In this document: positions 1 to 8,252 of the stretch, piece after piece
Layout of the letters: the number at the start of each line of letters is the position of its first letter
Numbering within the stretch: position 1 is the stretch's first letter
From: a virus
Virus record (IMG/VR): IMGVR_UViG_3300020000_000041
Coordinates: 1-38,551 of that record
Strand: one strand, 5' to 3'
Length of the DNA stretch: 38,551 nucleotides
Position numbers and translations under genes: made by a program
Notes under the pieces: generated by a model
The model's database searches: none
What the model saw: the letters and a program-made list of their open reading frames with translations, nothing else
What the model was told of the DNA's origin: nothing

Positions 1-1096
1 TATAACGATGGAAGTGGAAAGAATATGTATCGGTTGCGAATGATTTGAAACCATAAGAAACGGCTGCTTCCTGACCAAAACCTACTGAACCGTAAGTTAC
101 CATTCCGTTAGGGTACTTACCAAATAACAAGTTGTTGATGTCTTGTCTTTGCTGAATATCTTGCAAGAAGTGGTACTCCGCAGGCCCACCATTGTAATCA
201 ATTACTTTGGTAAGATTTTGGAAATCTCCGATTGTGAAATTGTACTGTGTATAAACTACATCAGAACCTCTTGATACAACTTCAGGGATACATCCGATAG
301 TACCGATGTCAGTTGTGTTAGAGTATGGCACACCTTCCATTACTGCATCTTCGATAGATACCATCATCTGCTCGTTCATTGTTTTTACAGCAAGTCTTGG
401 CAGATAAAATTCATCTTCACCAAAATCAATCTGTGTTTTATTCATTGAAGCAAGGTCACTTGCTTTTACTGAAGCACGAAGAACAGTTGCGGTATTATCA
501 TAACGATACAACTTTGGTTGTTGCGTACCTTGTGAATCAGAAGACTCACCCGCAAGTTGATTACCGAAAGTTTCCAAACCTTCGCCTGCAAGCAAGAAAC
601 CTGAAGCTGCTGAACCACTATTCAAAGCATAAGAACCAAGTGGAACAAGGTCTGCTGTGAATGCGCCTGCTGTTCTGACAATGTTTTGAATCCTTGCTTT
701 ACGACCATTAGAACGAAGTTTAACGGTCTGTAAGTTAAGGAACGGTGATTGTGTGCCTGCTGCGTTGTTATAAGAATCAGGAGATTTGAATGTGATAGAA
801 ACGGTTGCGCCTGCTGTTGCATTTACGTTAGCATTATTAATACCAACTCCAAAAGGACGACCTTTCTCAAAGTGTGAATATGTATTTGTAGTGGTTGTTT
901 GTTCTTCTACGGTTGATGCTCCGAGCATTTCGGAAGCAAGCATATAAGAACTATTACCATACTTGGCTATCAATTTTGGTTTCCATTCAGGGATTACGAA
1001 ATTGAGTTCATTGAAGATGCCTGTTGTTAGCCCCGAAGGGTAGGCTATCGTTCCGGGTGCGCCAGTTGCACCCCTATAAATTGCCGGTACTGCCAT
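1..1096 (-). CDS. major capsid protein (partial, C-terminus beyond the left edge)
   Basis: The reading frame is open from an ATG (complement of 1094-1096) to the window edge, giving about 365 residues without a stop. The N-terminus is MAVPAIYRGATGAPG, followed by an arm-like helix region (residues 27-60) containing NELNFVIP and KYGNSSYMLASEMLG. The rest is a Gly/Ala/Thr-rich, beta-rich protein with phrases such as KTMNEQMMVSIEDAVMEGVP, typical of HK97-fold capsid subunits of Bacteroidetes phages. It is the last gene seen of the terminase-scaffold series, which is the normal place for the major capsid gene. The capsid identity is inferred from position, size and composition, not from a catalytic motif. 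The first part of the arm is mirrored by a 74-aa protein at 10576-10800. There is no Shine-Dalgarno; the start is preceded by an A-rich stretch. A different major virion protein is the main alternative. Confidence 0.75.
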   Translation of the reverse strand, partial: MAVPAIYRGATGAPGTIAYPSGLTTGIFNELNFVIPEWKPKLIAKYGNSSYMLASEMLGASTVEEQTTTTNTYSHFEKGRPFGVGINNANVNATAGATVSITFKSPDSYNNAAGTQSPFLNLQTVKLRSNGRKARIQNIVRTAGAFTADLVPLGSYALNSGSAASGFLLAGEGLETFGNQLAGESSDSQGTQQPKLYRYDNTATVLRASVKASDLASMNKTQIDFGEDEFYLPRLAVKTMNEQMMVSIEDAVMEGVPYSNTTDIGTIGCIPEVVSRGSDVVYTQYNFTIGDFQNLTKVIDYNGGPAEYHFLQDIQQRQDINNLLFGKYPNGMVTYGSVGFGQEAAVSYGFKSFATDTYSFHFHRY

Positions 1097-1133
1097 TTTA
1101 AATAAGTTTTTTTAATTTTAAATAATGAACCAA

Positions 1134-2285
1134 TTACCCAAAGGCCATCTTCTCAAACTTTTGTAGTTCTGTTTGCACTACGGGGTCTGTGTTGAAGTCC
1201 CTTTGAATACCACCATTTGTTCTTGTGTCAGTAGCAATCACTCTTTTTCTTTCTGCGTTTACTGCTTGTCTTGCGATACTCTGAGCATACTTATCAAAGT
1301 TGTCGTTAAGCAATACCATCCTTGCAAGTCTATCAGGTAAAAACTTTCCTGATTGGTCATAGCACGTTTTGGTCAGATAATCAAAAACGGACAATGAATT
1401 TTGTTTCGCTTTCTCAAAATCTTCCCTTTCTGGCACTACGGATACATCAAATTGCATTTGGTTATTTGCATCATTGATGTTTGCTTTTAATTGGATGTCT
1501 GTTTCTTTGAGTGAATTTACTGCGGGAACTGTTATGTTGTTGTAATCTTCCAAAGACTTTGCGGTACTGGCTTTATAGTCTTCGTAATCTTTATCAACAG
1601 CATTTGTTTGTGGGTGTATATCGGGTAATTCTATTTTTGTTTTATATTGGGAGAAATAATCTTGGGCTTTCTGCACATCATTTTCTATTCTTTGCTCACG
1701 CCTTAATTTCTCCTTTCTTAATTTCATTGGGTCATCCAAGTAATCATCTTCATTGATGCTATACAAAGAATTAAATTCATCATCTACTAATTCCTTGTCG
1801 AATCTTGGGTTCTGCATCTTGATATACAATTTCAATTTTTGTTCATCTGCCATTGTATCAAGACCCGTCATTAGTTCTTGGGCTTCCAAGTAATTTCTTA
1901 CTTCCTTTGTTTTACCTTCTTTTAATAGTTGATGAAGTTTTTTGCTTTCTTCATTTGCGAAAGCGATTTCTGCTGCGGTTGCCGTTGGCGTAGTTCTTAA
2001 TTTTTCAAGTTCCGCTTTTGCGGCTTCTATACTTTCCCACCCAAAATTAGTTTTGAGAAAATCACTTGCGTCTAATACTTGTTCTGCGGGAGTAGCGGGA
2101 ATTTCAGTAGCAGCAACGGGGGGAGTTTCTATCGAAGGTGCGCTAATCGGTTCTTGAGAAATTATTTTCTCTCCCCCAAAAGCCATACGCTCAAATTCAT
2201 TCATCTGTATCTGGTCGGGAGTTGGCTGTGCTGCTACGGTTTCAGGTGTGGACACACCATTAGATGCTTCAATAGCTTCTGTCAT
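1134..2285 (-). CDS. probable capsid scaffolding protein
   Basis: This 383-aa protein is acidic, rich in Glu/Lys/Gln/Ala, has no hydrophobic segment and is predicted by eye to be mostly helical with coiled-coil stretches. It sits directly upstream (in transcription) of the capsid gene, 37 bases away, the usual place for a scaffold. A short peptide occurs twice: FERMAFGG near the N-terminus (residues 31-38) and FEKMAFG as the last seven residues. Scaffolds commonly bind the capsid protein through a terminal helix, so the repeat may be a binding motif; this is inference. No protease signature (Ser/His/Asp arrangement) is visible. The ATG at 2285 is preceded by the box AAATCCAATATT three bases upstream. 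The alternative is an internal core protein without scaffolding function. Confidence 0.65.
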   Translation of the reverse strand: MTEAIEASNGVSTPETVAAQPTPDQIQMNEFERMAFGGEKIISQEPISAPSIETPPVAATEIPATPAEQVLDASDFLKTNFGWESIEAAKAELEKLRTTPTATAAEIAFANEESKKLHQLLKEGKTKEVRNYLEAQELMTGLDTMADEQKLKLYIKMQNPRFDKELVDDEFNSLYSINEDDYLDDPMKLRKEKLRREQRIENDVQKAQDYFSQYKTKIELPDIHPQTNAVDKDYEDYKASTAKSLEDYNNITVPAVNSLKETDIQLKANINDANNQMQFDVSVVPEREDFEKAKQNSLSVFDYLTKTCYDQSGKFLPDRLARMVLLNDNFDKYAQSIARQAVNAERKRVIATDTRTNGGIQRDFNTDPVVQTELQKFEKMAFG

Positions 2286-2320
2286 ACAAATATTGGATTT
2301 TAACTACGTTTACAAAATTA
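2286..2320 (-). promoter_or_regulatory. promoter and start-site box before the scaffold gene
   Basis: On the minus strand TAATTTTG (2313-2320) fits the Bacteroidetes -7 element TAnnTTTG, predicting an mRNA start about 23 bases before the ATG. The short leader contains AAATCCAATATT, ending exactly three bases before the start codon. The same 12 bases at the same spacing precede the portal gene and the 92-aa gene at 17257. The -33 element is not obvious. Confidence 0.5.
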
Positions 2321-2347
2321 TACTAAAATTACAAATAAAAAAATATT

Positions 2348-4441
2348 TTAATTAGGGTACGCTTTTATTTGGTATGTCGGTAAAATGAACTTCGGTTTCA
2401 TGGCGGGTTCAGGTAGCATTTCGATAGAGCCAAAGCAAGGTAGTAATGCCATCATTAAGGATATAATCACATCCGACTTTGTTCTGTCAGAATGGTTATA
2501 CTCAAGTGCTTGCTGAAGCATGATTGGGAAAACGATACGATGGCAATTACCATTATATCCGTCCACTACCGTACCATCAAAATATTTCTTAGCTACTTCA
2601 AGCTGCATGGCAAATTGGAAAGGGTTGGCACTCTCTGACCCCGGCTTTATCATCTGATGTTTCTTTGTAATATCAAGTGTTATTCTTGGTGTCCATTCAA
2701 GGAAACTTTGGCAATCTTTTGCCAAGAAATAATCGTAGTGATGCGTTCCTGCGTCTATCTCAAAATTTACTTTCGCTCCGTACCACATACAAGCTAACCT
2801 TGCTTGCTCGTAAAGATGTTGCATTAGTCTTGGCTTACCCATATACAACGCAACAGGATAAAGCCCCGTCTCTACCCCATCAATAATGTGAGATTTTTTA
2901 AACACGCATATTGTAGCGGTAGAACCATTTATTGTAAATCCACTCTTGATTGTATCTACGCCTATTGAATATCTTGTACTATTAAGTGGCAACATACTGC
3001 CTCTATGGTCGTAAAAGTTTTCCCGTACAGGCTTTTCAAATAACAACCATTCACCCGCATCATCATCCATGAATCTCGTTTCTTCCCATACTGCTTCTTT
3101 ATTTGTAAAAATGGAAGTCTTCTTTACTTTATCCCCGTACAATCTACATTTTCTTAAATACCGTGGGTTCATTTCAAGTTCCCGCAGTTGATTCATTATT
3201 CTTTCTTCATTGAACTCACATTGGCCTGTGGCAAACGAAAACATATCGTAAACGTCCAATGGGAAGTCACGACGATGTTCCATTAACTGCTCGCCTTTTT
3301 TAAGTTCCCTTTCTTTCATGATAACCGTCCTTGCACCTTCGGTTATCATCTTACCGTCATTACCCATTATTGGTTCTGCGGGGTCATCAACTACGCTTTG
3401 CCCAAACTTATCAATACATCCCGCATAACCTTCTGTTGCAGGAACAAAATATCTTACTACTTTATGTGGTGTTTTTAATCCGAATGGCTCTTTCGTATTT
3501 GGGTTGAGTGCATTCTGGTCGGCTTCATTCCAAAATTGCTGATAATGTTCGCCGCCTTTTTCTTTCGGGTTTACCGTAGTTGGCATATAAGCAAAACCAA
3601 CTTTGTTTCTACCAACTCTTAATGTTGGAGAAACTTTAGACCAGTAAGTATTTATATTTATACGGTGATACTTACCGCCCTCATCAGGTAACAGAAACGA
3701 AACCCTGCCAGAATCGTAGCTATTAATTGAATTGGAAAGATAATCGCAATAAGAATTTAATCCTTCTCTTTTTTGGATAACACCTTTCGCTGCTTTTTCA
3801 ACAGGCTTAACAAACCTTACAAAGTTTTCTGCTTTACTATCGAAGTCTCTTACAAAACATGGCAGCATTGCTTTGAAACCACGCATGAACATTGCCTGAA
3901 AATTCTTCTTGGCAGCATCATCATCAAATGACATTGAACCGCCTCTTTTTTCTTCCGTCCTTCCGCATATCCACCACATCCAATAAAATCCAAGTGATGT
4001 TGCTCCCTGTCTTCTACCTTTTCCACGGGTCACACCAAGTACATCCGTTTCAAAACAAATATACTCCATGAATAAAAAGAATATTCTATCTGCTTCACGG
4101 TATTCAGGTTTTTCACCATGCTCCAATTCCCAATGATTAACATAACCCCAATAAGATGCAGGGATATAAGTAAGGACGTTGTTTATTGAAGCATACACAC
4201 CTTCGCCGTATGTCATTCTTTTTTCTTCTCTCTCTACCCATGCGGCTTGAAGTTTATTATACTTGCCCCTTCTTTCATCAAATGGTACGGATGCAATATC
4301 TATTAGTTCATCATCGTTTGTAAATGGATGGTCTATCCTGCGAAAGTATTGTTCCTCTTGCGGAAGTTTAGAATAAAGAACTTCTTCGTCTTCACGCAAG
4401 TCACGATAAGTACATTTTATTCCTTGTATCTCTACAATCAT
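2348..4441 (-). CDS. terL: terminase large subunit
   Basis: This 697-aa protein is the DNA-packaging motor, which pumps DNA into the prohead and cuts the concatemer. The N-terminal ATPase has a variant Walker A at residues 140-149 (GKGRRQGATS), a Walker B at about 247-254 (VSFLLPDE, with the catalytic Glu after Asp) and a coupling-motif candidate AYMPTTVN (284-291). The C-terminal RNase H-like nuclease shows acidic residues in YSIGVDTIKSG (D496), NFEIDAGTHHYD (about 559-570) and near KSDVIISLMMALL. The length is somewhat above the usual 450-600 residues, because of an N-terminal extension of about 100 residues. The start lies immediately next to the stop of the 191-aa gene. No small terminase is recognisable in the window. 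Confidence 0.93.
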   Translation of the reverse strand: MIVEIQGIKCTYRDLREDEEVLYSKLPQEEQYFRRIDHPFTNDDELIDIASVPFDERRGKYNKLQAAWVEREEKRMTYGEGVYASINNVLTYIPASYWGYVNHWELEHGEKPEYREADRIFFLFMEYICFETDVLGVTRGKGRRQGATSLGFYWMWWICGRTEEKRGGSMSFDDDAAKKNFQAMFMRGFKAMLPCFVRDFDSKAENFVRFVKPVEKAAKGVIQKREGLNSYCDYLSNSINSYDSGRVSFLLPDEGGKYHRININTYWSKVSPTLRVGRNKVGFAYMPTTVNPKEKGGEHYQQFWNEADQNALNPNTKEPFGLKTPHKVVRYFVPATEGYAGCIDKFGQSVVDDPAEPIMGNDGKMITEGARTVIMKERELKKGEQLMEHRRDFPLDVYDMFSFATGQCEFNEERIMNQLRELEMNPRYLRKCRLYGDKVKKTSIFTNKEAVWEETRFMDDDAGEWLLFEKPVRENFYDHRGSMLPLNSTRYSIGVDTIKSGFTINGSTATICVFKKSHIIDGVETGLYPVALYMGKPRLMQHLYEQARLACMWYGAKVNFEIDAGTHHYDYFLAKDCQSFLEWTPRITLDITKKHQMIKPGSESANPFQFAMQLEVAKKYFDGTVVDGYNGNCHRIVFPIMLQQALEYNHSDRTKSDVIISLMMALLPCFGSIEMLPEPAMKPKFILPTYQIKAYPN

Positions 4442-5017
4442 TTATTTATTATATTGTACATAATCCCCGTCTTTATTCTGGTAGTAATATTTACCATCAG
4501 CCATCTTTTCTAATTTTAAACTACCTGTTGTTGGTGTGGTTGGCTGCAAGGCTCTTGCTGATGCGGAATCGGTTGGCTTTAATTGAGGATTAAGCAACCC
4601 TAAGTTTTGATGTGATGTTAGTACACTATTATTATAAGTTGTTTTTTCCATGTCAGGGAACTTGAAGGATGTTGTTTTACTCCCCGGCCATCCATCAACT
4701 TTTGATGTCCCTGCCATTATATTCGTGGCATTTGGATTCCCCCTTCTTGCTTCAAAATTTCTTGCTGAATTAGCGAGTGTTTCCATTTCTGACTGAACGG
4801 CTTTCACATGGTCTAATGACAATGTTGTATTTGGATTTTCTTTTTTGAATTGGTTAAATAAACTCGTTGCAAGTCCTGTATCTTTTTTATCAAGTAGCGG
4901 TGAACCTTTGTACCCTTTTTTATCGAGATAGTCCACATACGCATTCCACTCTTTTCTTTGTTGCGGTGTTAGGTTTTGTGGTTCTTCGCCGCCGCCTGTT
5001 GGTACTCTTACTTTCAT
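4442..5017 (-). CDS. conserved-looking phage protein between portal and terminase
   Basis: This 191-aa hydrophilic protein starts MKVRVPTGGGEEPQNLTPQQ and contains the phrase YVDYLDKKGYKGSPLLDKKD, which looks like a structured helical segment, followed by a low-complexity Asn/Ser/Thr/Pro-rich half and a Tyr-rich tail (KYYYQNKDGDYVQYNK). It has no membrane segment and no catalytic motif that I can see. It overlaps the portal stop by four bases (ATGA) and abuts the terminase start, so it is translated in one unit with both. A packaging or head-assembly accessory role is likely from position alone; a small terminase subunit is possible, but no HTH is evident. Confidence 0.7.
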   Translation of the reverse strand: MKVRVPTGGGEEPQNLTPQQRKEWNAYVDYLDKKGYKGSPLLDKKDTGLATSLFNQFKKENPNTTLSLDHVKAVQSEMETLANSARNFEARRGNPNATNIMAGTSKVDGWPGSKTTSFKFPDMEKTTYNNSVLTSHQNLGLLNPQLKPTDSASARALQPTTPTTGSLKLEKMADGKYYYQNKDGDYVQYNK

Positions 5018-7422
5018 GCCATTTGCATTTGAGGTTCTTGTTGTGGTTGTTGTTCTTGCTGCATTGCTTGTTGTTGCTCTGCCATTGCCTGCATTTGTAT
5101 GCCCTCTACCATATTCTTATTCTCTTGCTGCAATGGTAATGATATGTTAGGGACTAATAACTGAATAGCAGGCATTAAAGTTTTTACCAATGTGCCTGTC
5201 TCATCTTTCGCACATATAGCCATGAAGCCTTTTAGTAATTCTAATTCCTTTTGTTTTGTTGTTTCAAATTCTTTTAAATCTTTGGTTGCTTGAATTTGTT
5301 CATCCTGTAATTTCTTGGCTTCATCTGCTGCAAGTTTAGCTGATTGTTGCTGCACCTGTGCATTTTGTTCTTGAAGTTTTTCGCTATCTTCTCTTGCTCT
5401 TTGTTTGTTTTCTTCAATCTTATTGGCAAGATATAGTTCTGCTAACTTAAAGTTCTTAATGTTTCTTATAGTGAAAGCATCCTTAAATGATATAAGGGGA
5501 TTACCATTGCCATCCACCGTTTGCATAGCGACTTGTATGTTCTGCTCCAATAATTGTCTTTCATACGCTGTTTGTTTCATTTTTACAAATACCTTGAACT
5601 TGGTATTTATTAAATCATCGGATGTTTCTTTTTTATCAGTAACAATATCCTGCCATGCACACATACATACTTTCTGCAAAGTATCTTCCATTATTTGATT
5701 GTGGGCATTTGGAATAAAGTTGGTTGCGTTATAGGAACTTGTGTTTTGCCCTTCTGCTAATTTTGCAGGAGTGCGTTCAGGCAAATCGCTTCCATCTCTG
5801 TATGCAGGAACTCCAAGTAATGCTCTAATCTCCATACCGATTGAAGTAAGAAGATTGGAAAGTTCCATGATATTATTTATGGTTGGGTCGGCTGTTGGTG
5901 CGCTGAATGGTGGTGCTTCTCTTTCAAGTGGGTTTAATCCTTTGCTACTCCATAATTCAACACCCGTTTGGTCTTTGATTCTAACGATTTCTTCCCACGG
6001 CAATACATCTCCTGTGCCATTGGTAATATTTCTTGCGCTTTCAACATCTATTCGATATGTACCGGGAGAAAGTTTTGCGATGAGCTGTTTTCGTTTCAAC
6101 TTAGTAAGTGCATATTCTCTCAATGGCTCAATGGCTCTTTCAAATAGTGATGGGACATATTCGCCTGTGTTACTTGAAATATTTACGCTGTAAGAAAATA
6201 GTGCGTCTTGCAAAACAATTTCAGGTAATCCCCAATAAAGCATCTGTCTGCCATAGGGCGCATAAACTCCTTTATAAACTTTATCTTTTGCTTTTTTAAT
6301 TACGGTTGCTTTCTCTGAAGTTGGTTTTGGGATTCCTTTCTTTGGTGTAATATTTTCCTTACCGTAACTATCTGTTTTGCTTACATAGTAATCGGTAAGT
6401 GTTACCTTGATTTCAAATTCGATAACGTATATGGAGCATTCATCCCACGGTGTATTATTATTAAAAGTTGTGTATTGCTGCCCCCAAAGGTGTGCGAAGT
6501 TCACAAGTGGAGTTTGTTGTGATGAACTTTTTGCAAGATTATAAATTTCTTGTTCAGTTAAGCCATCTGGATTGGTTGGGCTTGTACCGTATTTTTTTCT
6601 TAGTTCTCTTACTTTTAAATTGTAGCATTCCCCAATGTATCCAAGTTCTTCTTTACCCGTATCGCTCATAAAGAAACTATAAAAAACATTTCTTGGGATA
6701 CATTTTCTGATTACATAATCATATTGACTGTCGCCTCTTTCTACTTTTGTACATTCAAGATTGAAAACGATTTGGTCACGAATCATTTTTCTTTTCTTCA
6801 CCCTTTCATATTGATTCTCTAAAAGAGTATTCTCTAATTTCTTTTCAAACTTTATTTCTTTTGGAAGTCGGTCTTCTAATTCAAAATATACTTGTGCGGA
6901 AAGTTCGTTATCGGGGACGTAAGCATTGGTTGGTTCAAGTTGAACACCCGTCTGCTGTTGCATATCATCAATAGTTTCTACTTCTTTCATGCGGAACAAA
7001 GCATCTAATTGCCTTTGTTCTTTCTCTGCCATGCTTTCATCATCTACTGCTGATACGCAAACATATTCTTCATTCTGTGCTATGGATTCAACAAGTGTAT
7101 CTACGAATTGTGCGCCTATCATTACGGGGGTTAAATCAATTTGAACATAGGCTTTGTTGGCATCGGCAACATTCATGTAGGGAAGGAATTGCTGCATATC
7201 CTGTTTCCCAAGCGACCACTTCTCAAGTTCATTCCATCTTAATGCTCTTGCTGCAAAGAAGTTTAAGTTGTTGGTTTGTCCTGTTTGGTCAAGATATATT
7301 TTTTCGGCAATCTTTTTGCCTGTCTCTTTCTTTGCAATTTCCTGCGGGTCTTCAAAAACTATCTGCTTTAGGATGTCATGAAATGGGGGATTGTCAGAAG
7401 AACGTGAGGTGGTTTCTGCCAT
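5014..7422 (-). CDS. portal protein
   Basis: This 802-aa protein is in the position and size class of large portal proteins, which form the dodecameric ring at the capsid vertex through which DNA passes. The body contains a wing/stem-type helical region and the phrase TSIGMEIRALLGVPAYRDGSDLPERTP-like, common in phage portals (a helix followed by a Pro/Arg/Gly loop near residues 545-575). The last 150 residues are a long coiled coil (EENKQRAREDSEKLQEQNAQ onward) ending in a Gln/Met-rich tail, QQQAMQQEQQPQQEPQMQMA. There is no membrane segment. The gene has its own upstream promoter-like site and the AAATCCAATATT box three bases before the ATG. Identification rests on size, architecture and gene order next to terL. 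Confidence 0.8.
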   Translation of the reverse strand: MAETTSRSSDNPPFHDILKQIVFEDPQEIAKKETGKKIAEKIYLDQTGQTNNLNFFAARALRWNELEKWSLGKQDMQQFLPYMNVADANKAYVQIDLTPVMIGAQFVDTLVESIAQNEEYVCVSAVDDESMAEKEQRQLDALFRMKEVETIDDMQQQTGVQLEPTNAYVPDNELSAQVYFELEDRLPKEIKFEKKLENTLLENQYERVKKRKMIRDQIVFNLECTKVERGDSQYDYVIRKCIPRNVFYSFFMSDTGKEELGYIGECYNLKVRELRKKYGTSPTNPDGLTEQEIYNLAKSSSQQTPLVNFAHLWGQQYTTFNNNTPWDECSIYVIEFEIKVTLTDYYVSKTDSYGKENITPKKGIPKPTSEKATVIKKAKDKVYKGVYAPYGRQMLYWGLPEIVLQDALFSYSVNISSNTGEYVPSLFERAIEPLREYALTKLKRKQLIAKLSPGTYRIDVESARNITNGTGDVLPWEEIVRIKDQTGVELWSSKGLNPLEREAPPFSAPTADPTINNIMELSNLLTSIGMEIRALLGVPAYRDGSDLPERTPAKLAEGQNTSSYNATNFIPNAHNQIMEDTLQKVCMCAWQDIVTDKKETSDDLINTKFKVFVKMKQTAYERQLLEQNIQVAMQTVDGNGNPLISFKDAFTIRNIKNFKLAELYLANKIEENKQRAREDSEKLQEQNAQVQQQSAKLAADEAKKLQDEQIQATKDLKEFETTKQKELELLKGFMAICAKDETGTLVKTLMPAIQLLVPNISLPLQQENKNMVEGIQMQAMAEQQQAMQQEQQPQQEPQMQMA

Positions 7423-7448
7423 TGGAATATTGGATTTCTACAAATTTA
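7423..7448 (-). promoter_or_regulatory. promoter and start-site box before the portal gene
   Basis: On the minus strand TAAATTTG (7441-7448) matches TAnnTTTG, and a TTTG lies 23 bases further upstream, slightly longer than the 20-base spacing seen at other sites here. The leader carries AAATCCAATATT, again ending three bases before the ATG. The site starts just past the stop of the preceding GroES-like gene, so portal, 191-aa gene and terL can be transcribed separately from the chaperonin genes. Confidence 0.5.
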
Positions 7449-7449
7449 A

Positions 7450-7995
7450 TCACTTTTTCGACAACTTGCCACAAATGTCTTCCACGAAAACTTTCACCAC
7501 CCTTCTTTCCTCTCCTTTCCAAACGTAGATAATTTCGTAATCTGAAAATTGAAAAGTAAAAACTTCGTCGCCTTTTTTGTACCCGTACCCATTGTTAAGG
7601 ATAACAACTCTATCAAAATAATTCTTTCGGTAAGTGGGGGCAAGTTCGATTGCTGCTTTTCTTTCTACTCGTTGGGCTATGATGTTCCCATTTAAGGAAT
7701 GGGCATTACCATCTTCATCTATCCTTGCAAATATTTGTCTGTCGTATGGGATGGCATAAAGTCCATCTTCAAGTTCATAGGGGGAATGTTCGGCAAATCG
7801 GTTGTGATGAACCAATAGAAATGTTCCTTTTTTTATTCTACTGTTGCTTGTTACCGCTTCGCATACCACAGGGTTTTGCTCCCTTCGGTTATTGTTGTAC
7901 TGTTTAGCTAATAGAAAGTTGATGCCGCCTAACTGTATGTTAGATTTTTGTGCAGCATCAACTCTCACTATTAGCTTATTGTTCGATGGGTTCAT
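7450..7995 (-). CDS. second GroES-like (co-chaperonin-fold) protein
   Basis: This 181-aa protein begins NKLIVRVDAAQKSNIQLGGI, then has a charged loop (KQYNNNRREQ), PVVCEAV, and IKKGTFLLVHHN. That order (beta strand, mobile-loop-like segment, strand with a following G-T/D-x-V/L strand) resembles the GroES beta-barrel: first strand, mobile loop, G-x-V-x-A-V-G strand and roof strand. The C-terminal 70 residues (from NGNIIAQRVE) contain another set of beta strands of unknown fold. It overlaps the GroES gene by four bases, which supports a chaperonin link. It could form a specialised cap, as T4 Gp31 does for capsid folding; this is inference. The sequence match is weaker than for the 86-aa GroES. 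Confidence 0.55.
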   Translation of the reverse strand: MNPSNNKLIVRVDAAQKSNIQLGGINFLLAKQYNNNRREQNPVVCEAVTSNSRIKKGTFLLVHHNRFAEHSPYELEDGLYAIPYDRQIFARIDEDGNAHSLNGNIIAQRVERKAAIELAPTYRKNYFDRVVILNNGYGYKKGDEVFTFQFSDYEIIYVWKGEERRVVKVFVEDICGKLSKK

Positions 7996-8252
7996 AAAGT
8001 ACCTACAATATCTGAATCACGCAATACAACATACACCTGACCATCAAGGTCAATTTCAAAACCACTTGTTTGATTGAAGATAGCTGTACCGTCTTTGGTA
8101 ATTGTTTTGTCGGTTACAAGTTTACCTACGGTTATTATCTTTCCTCTGTGGGCTTTTTTCTTTGCGCTATCAGGTATGAGAAGTCCGTTCTTTTCAGATT
8201 CGGGAACTTCCCTTATTACCCATACGCAATTATTGGTGGCGGTTATTTTCAT
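7992..8252 (-). CDS. groES: co-chaperonin GroES (Cpn10)
   Basis: This 86-aa protein has the Cpn10 layout: an N-terminal strand, a mobile loop with GLLIPDSAKKKAHRG (residues 23-37) corresponding to the GroEL-binding loop, the strand KIITVGK, and a C-terminal EIDLDGQVYVVLRDSDIVG that closely follows the canonical GroES ending (EIKLDGEEYLIMRESDIL-type). It is slightly shorter than cellular GroES (about 95), with a short roof region. It would cap the GroEL ring and bind through its hydrophobic loop. It overlaps groEL by an ATGA, so the pair should be made together. It is encoded downstream of groEL, opposite to the usual bacterial groES-groEL order. Confidence 0.9.
   Translation of the reverse strand: MKITATNNCVWVIREVPESEKNGLLIPDSAKKKAHRGKIITVGKLVTDKTITKDGTAIFNQTSGFEIDLDGQVYVVLRDSDIVGTL

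Noticed and set aside
622-822. Open frames opposite to or across the capsid reading frame (379-660 plus, 622-822 minus)
   Set aside because: They lie inside a long continuous capsid frame, and their translations are low-complexity Gln/His/Leu shadows.
4442-5017. Small terminase subunit call for the 191-aa protein
   Set aside because: It has no visible HTH and is placed after the portal gene; position alone does not support it.
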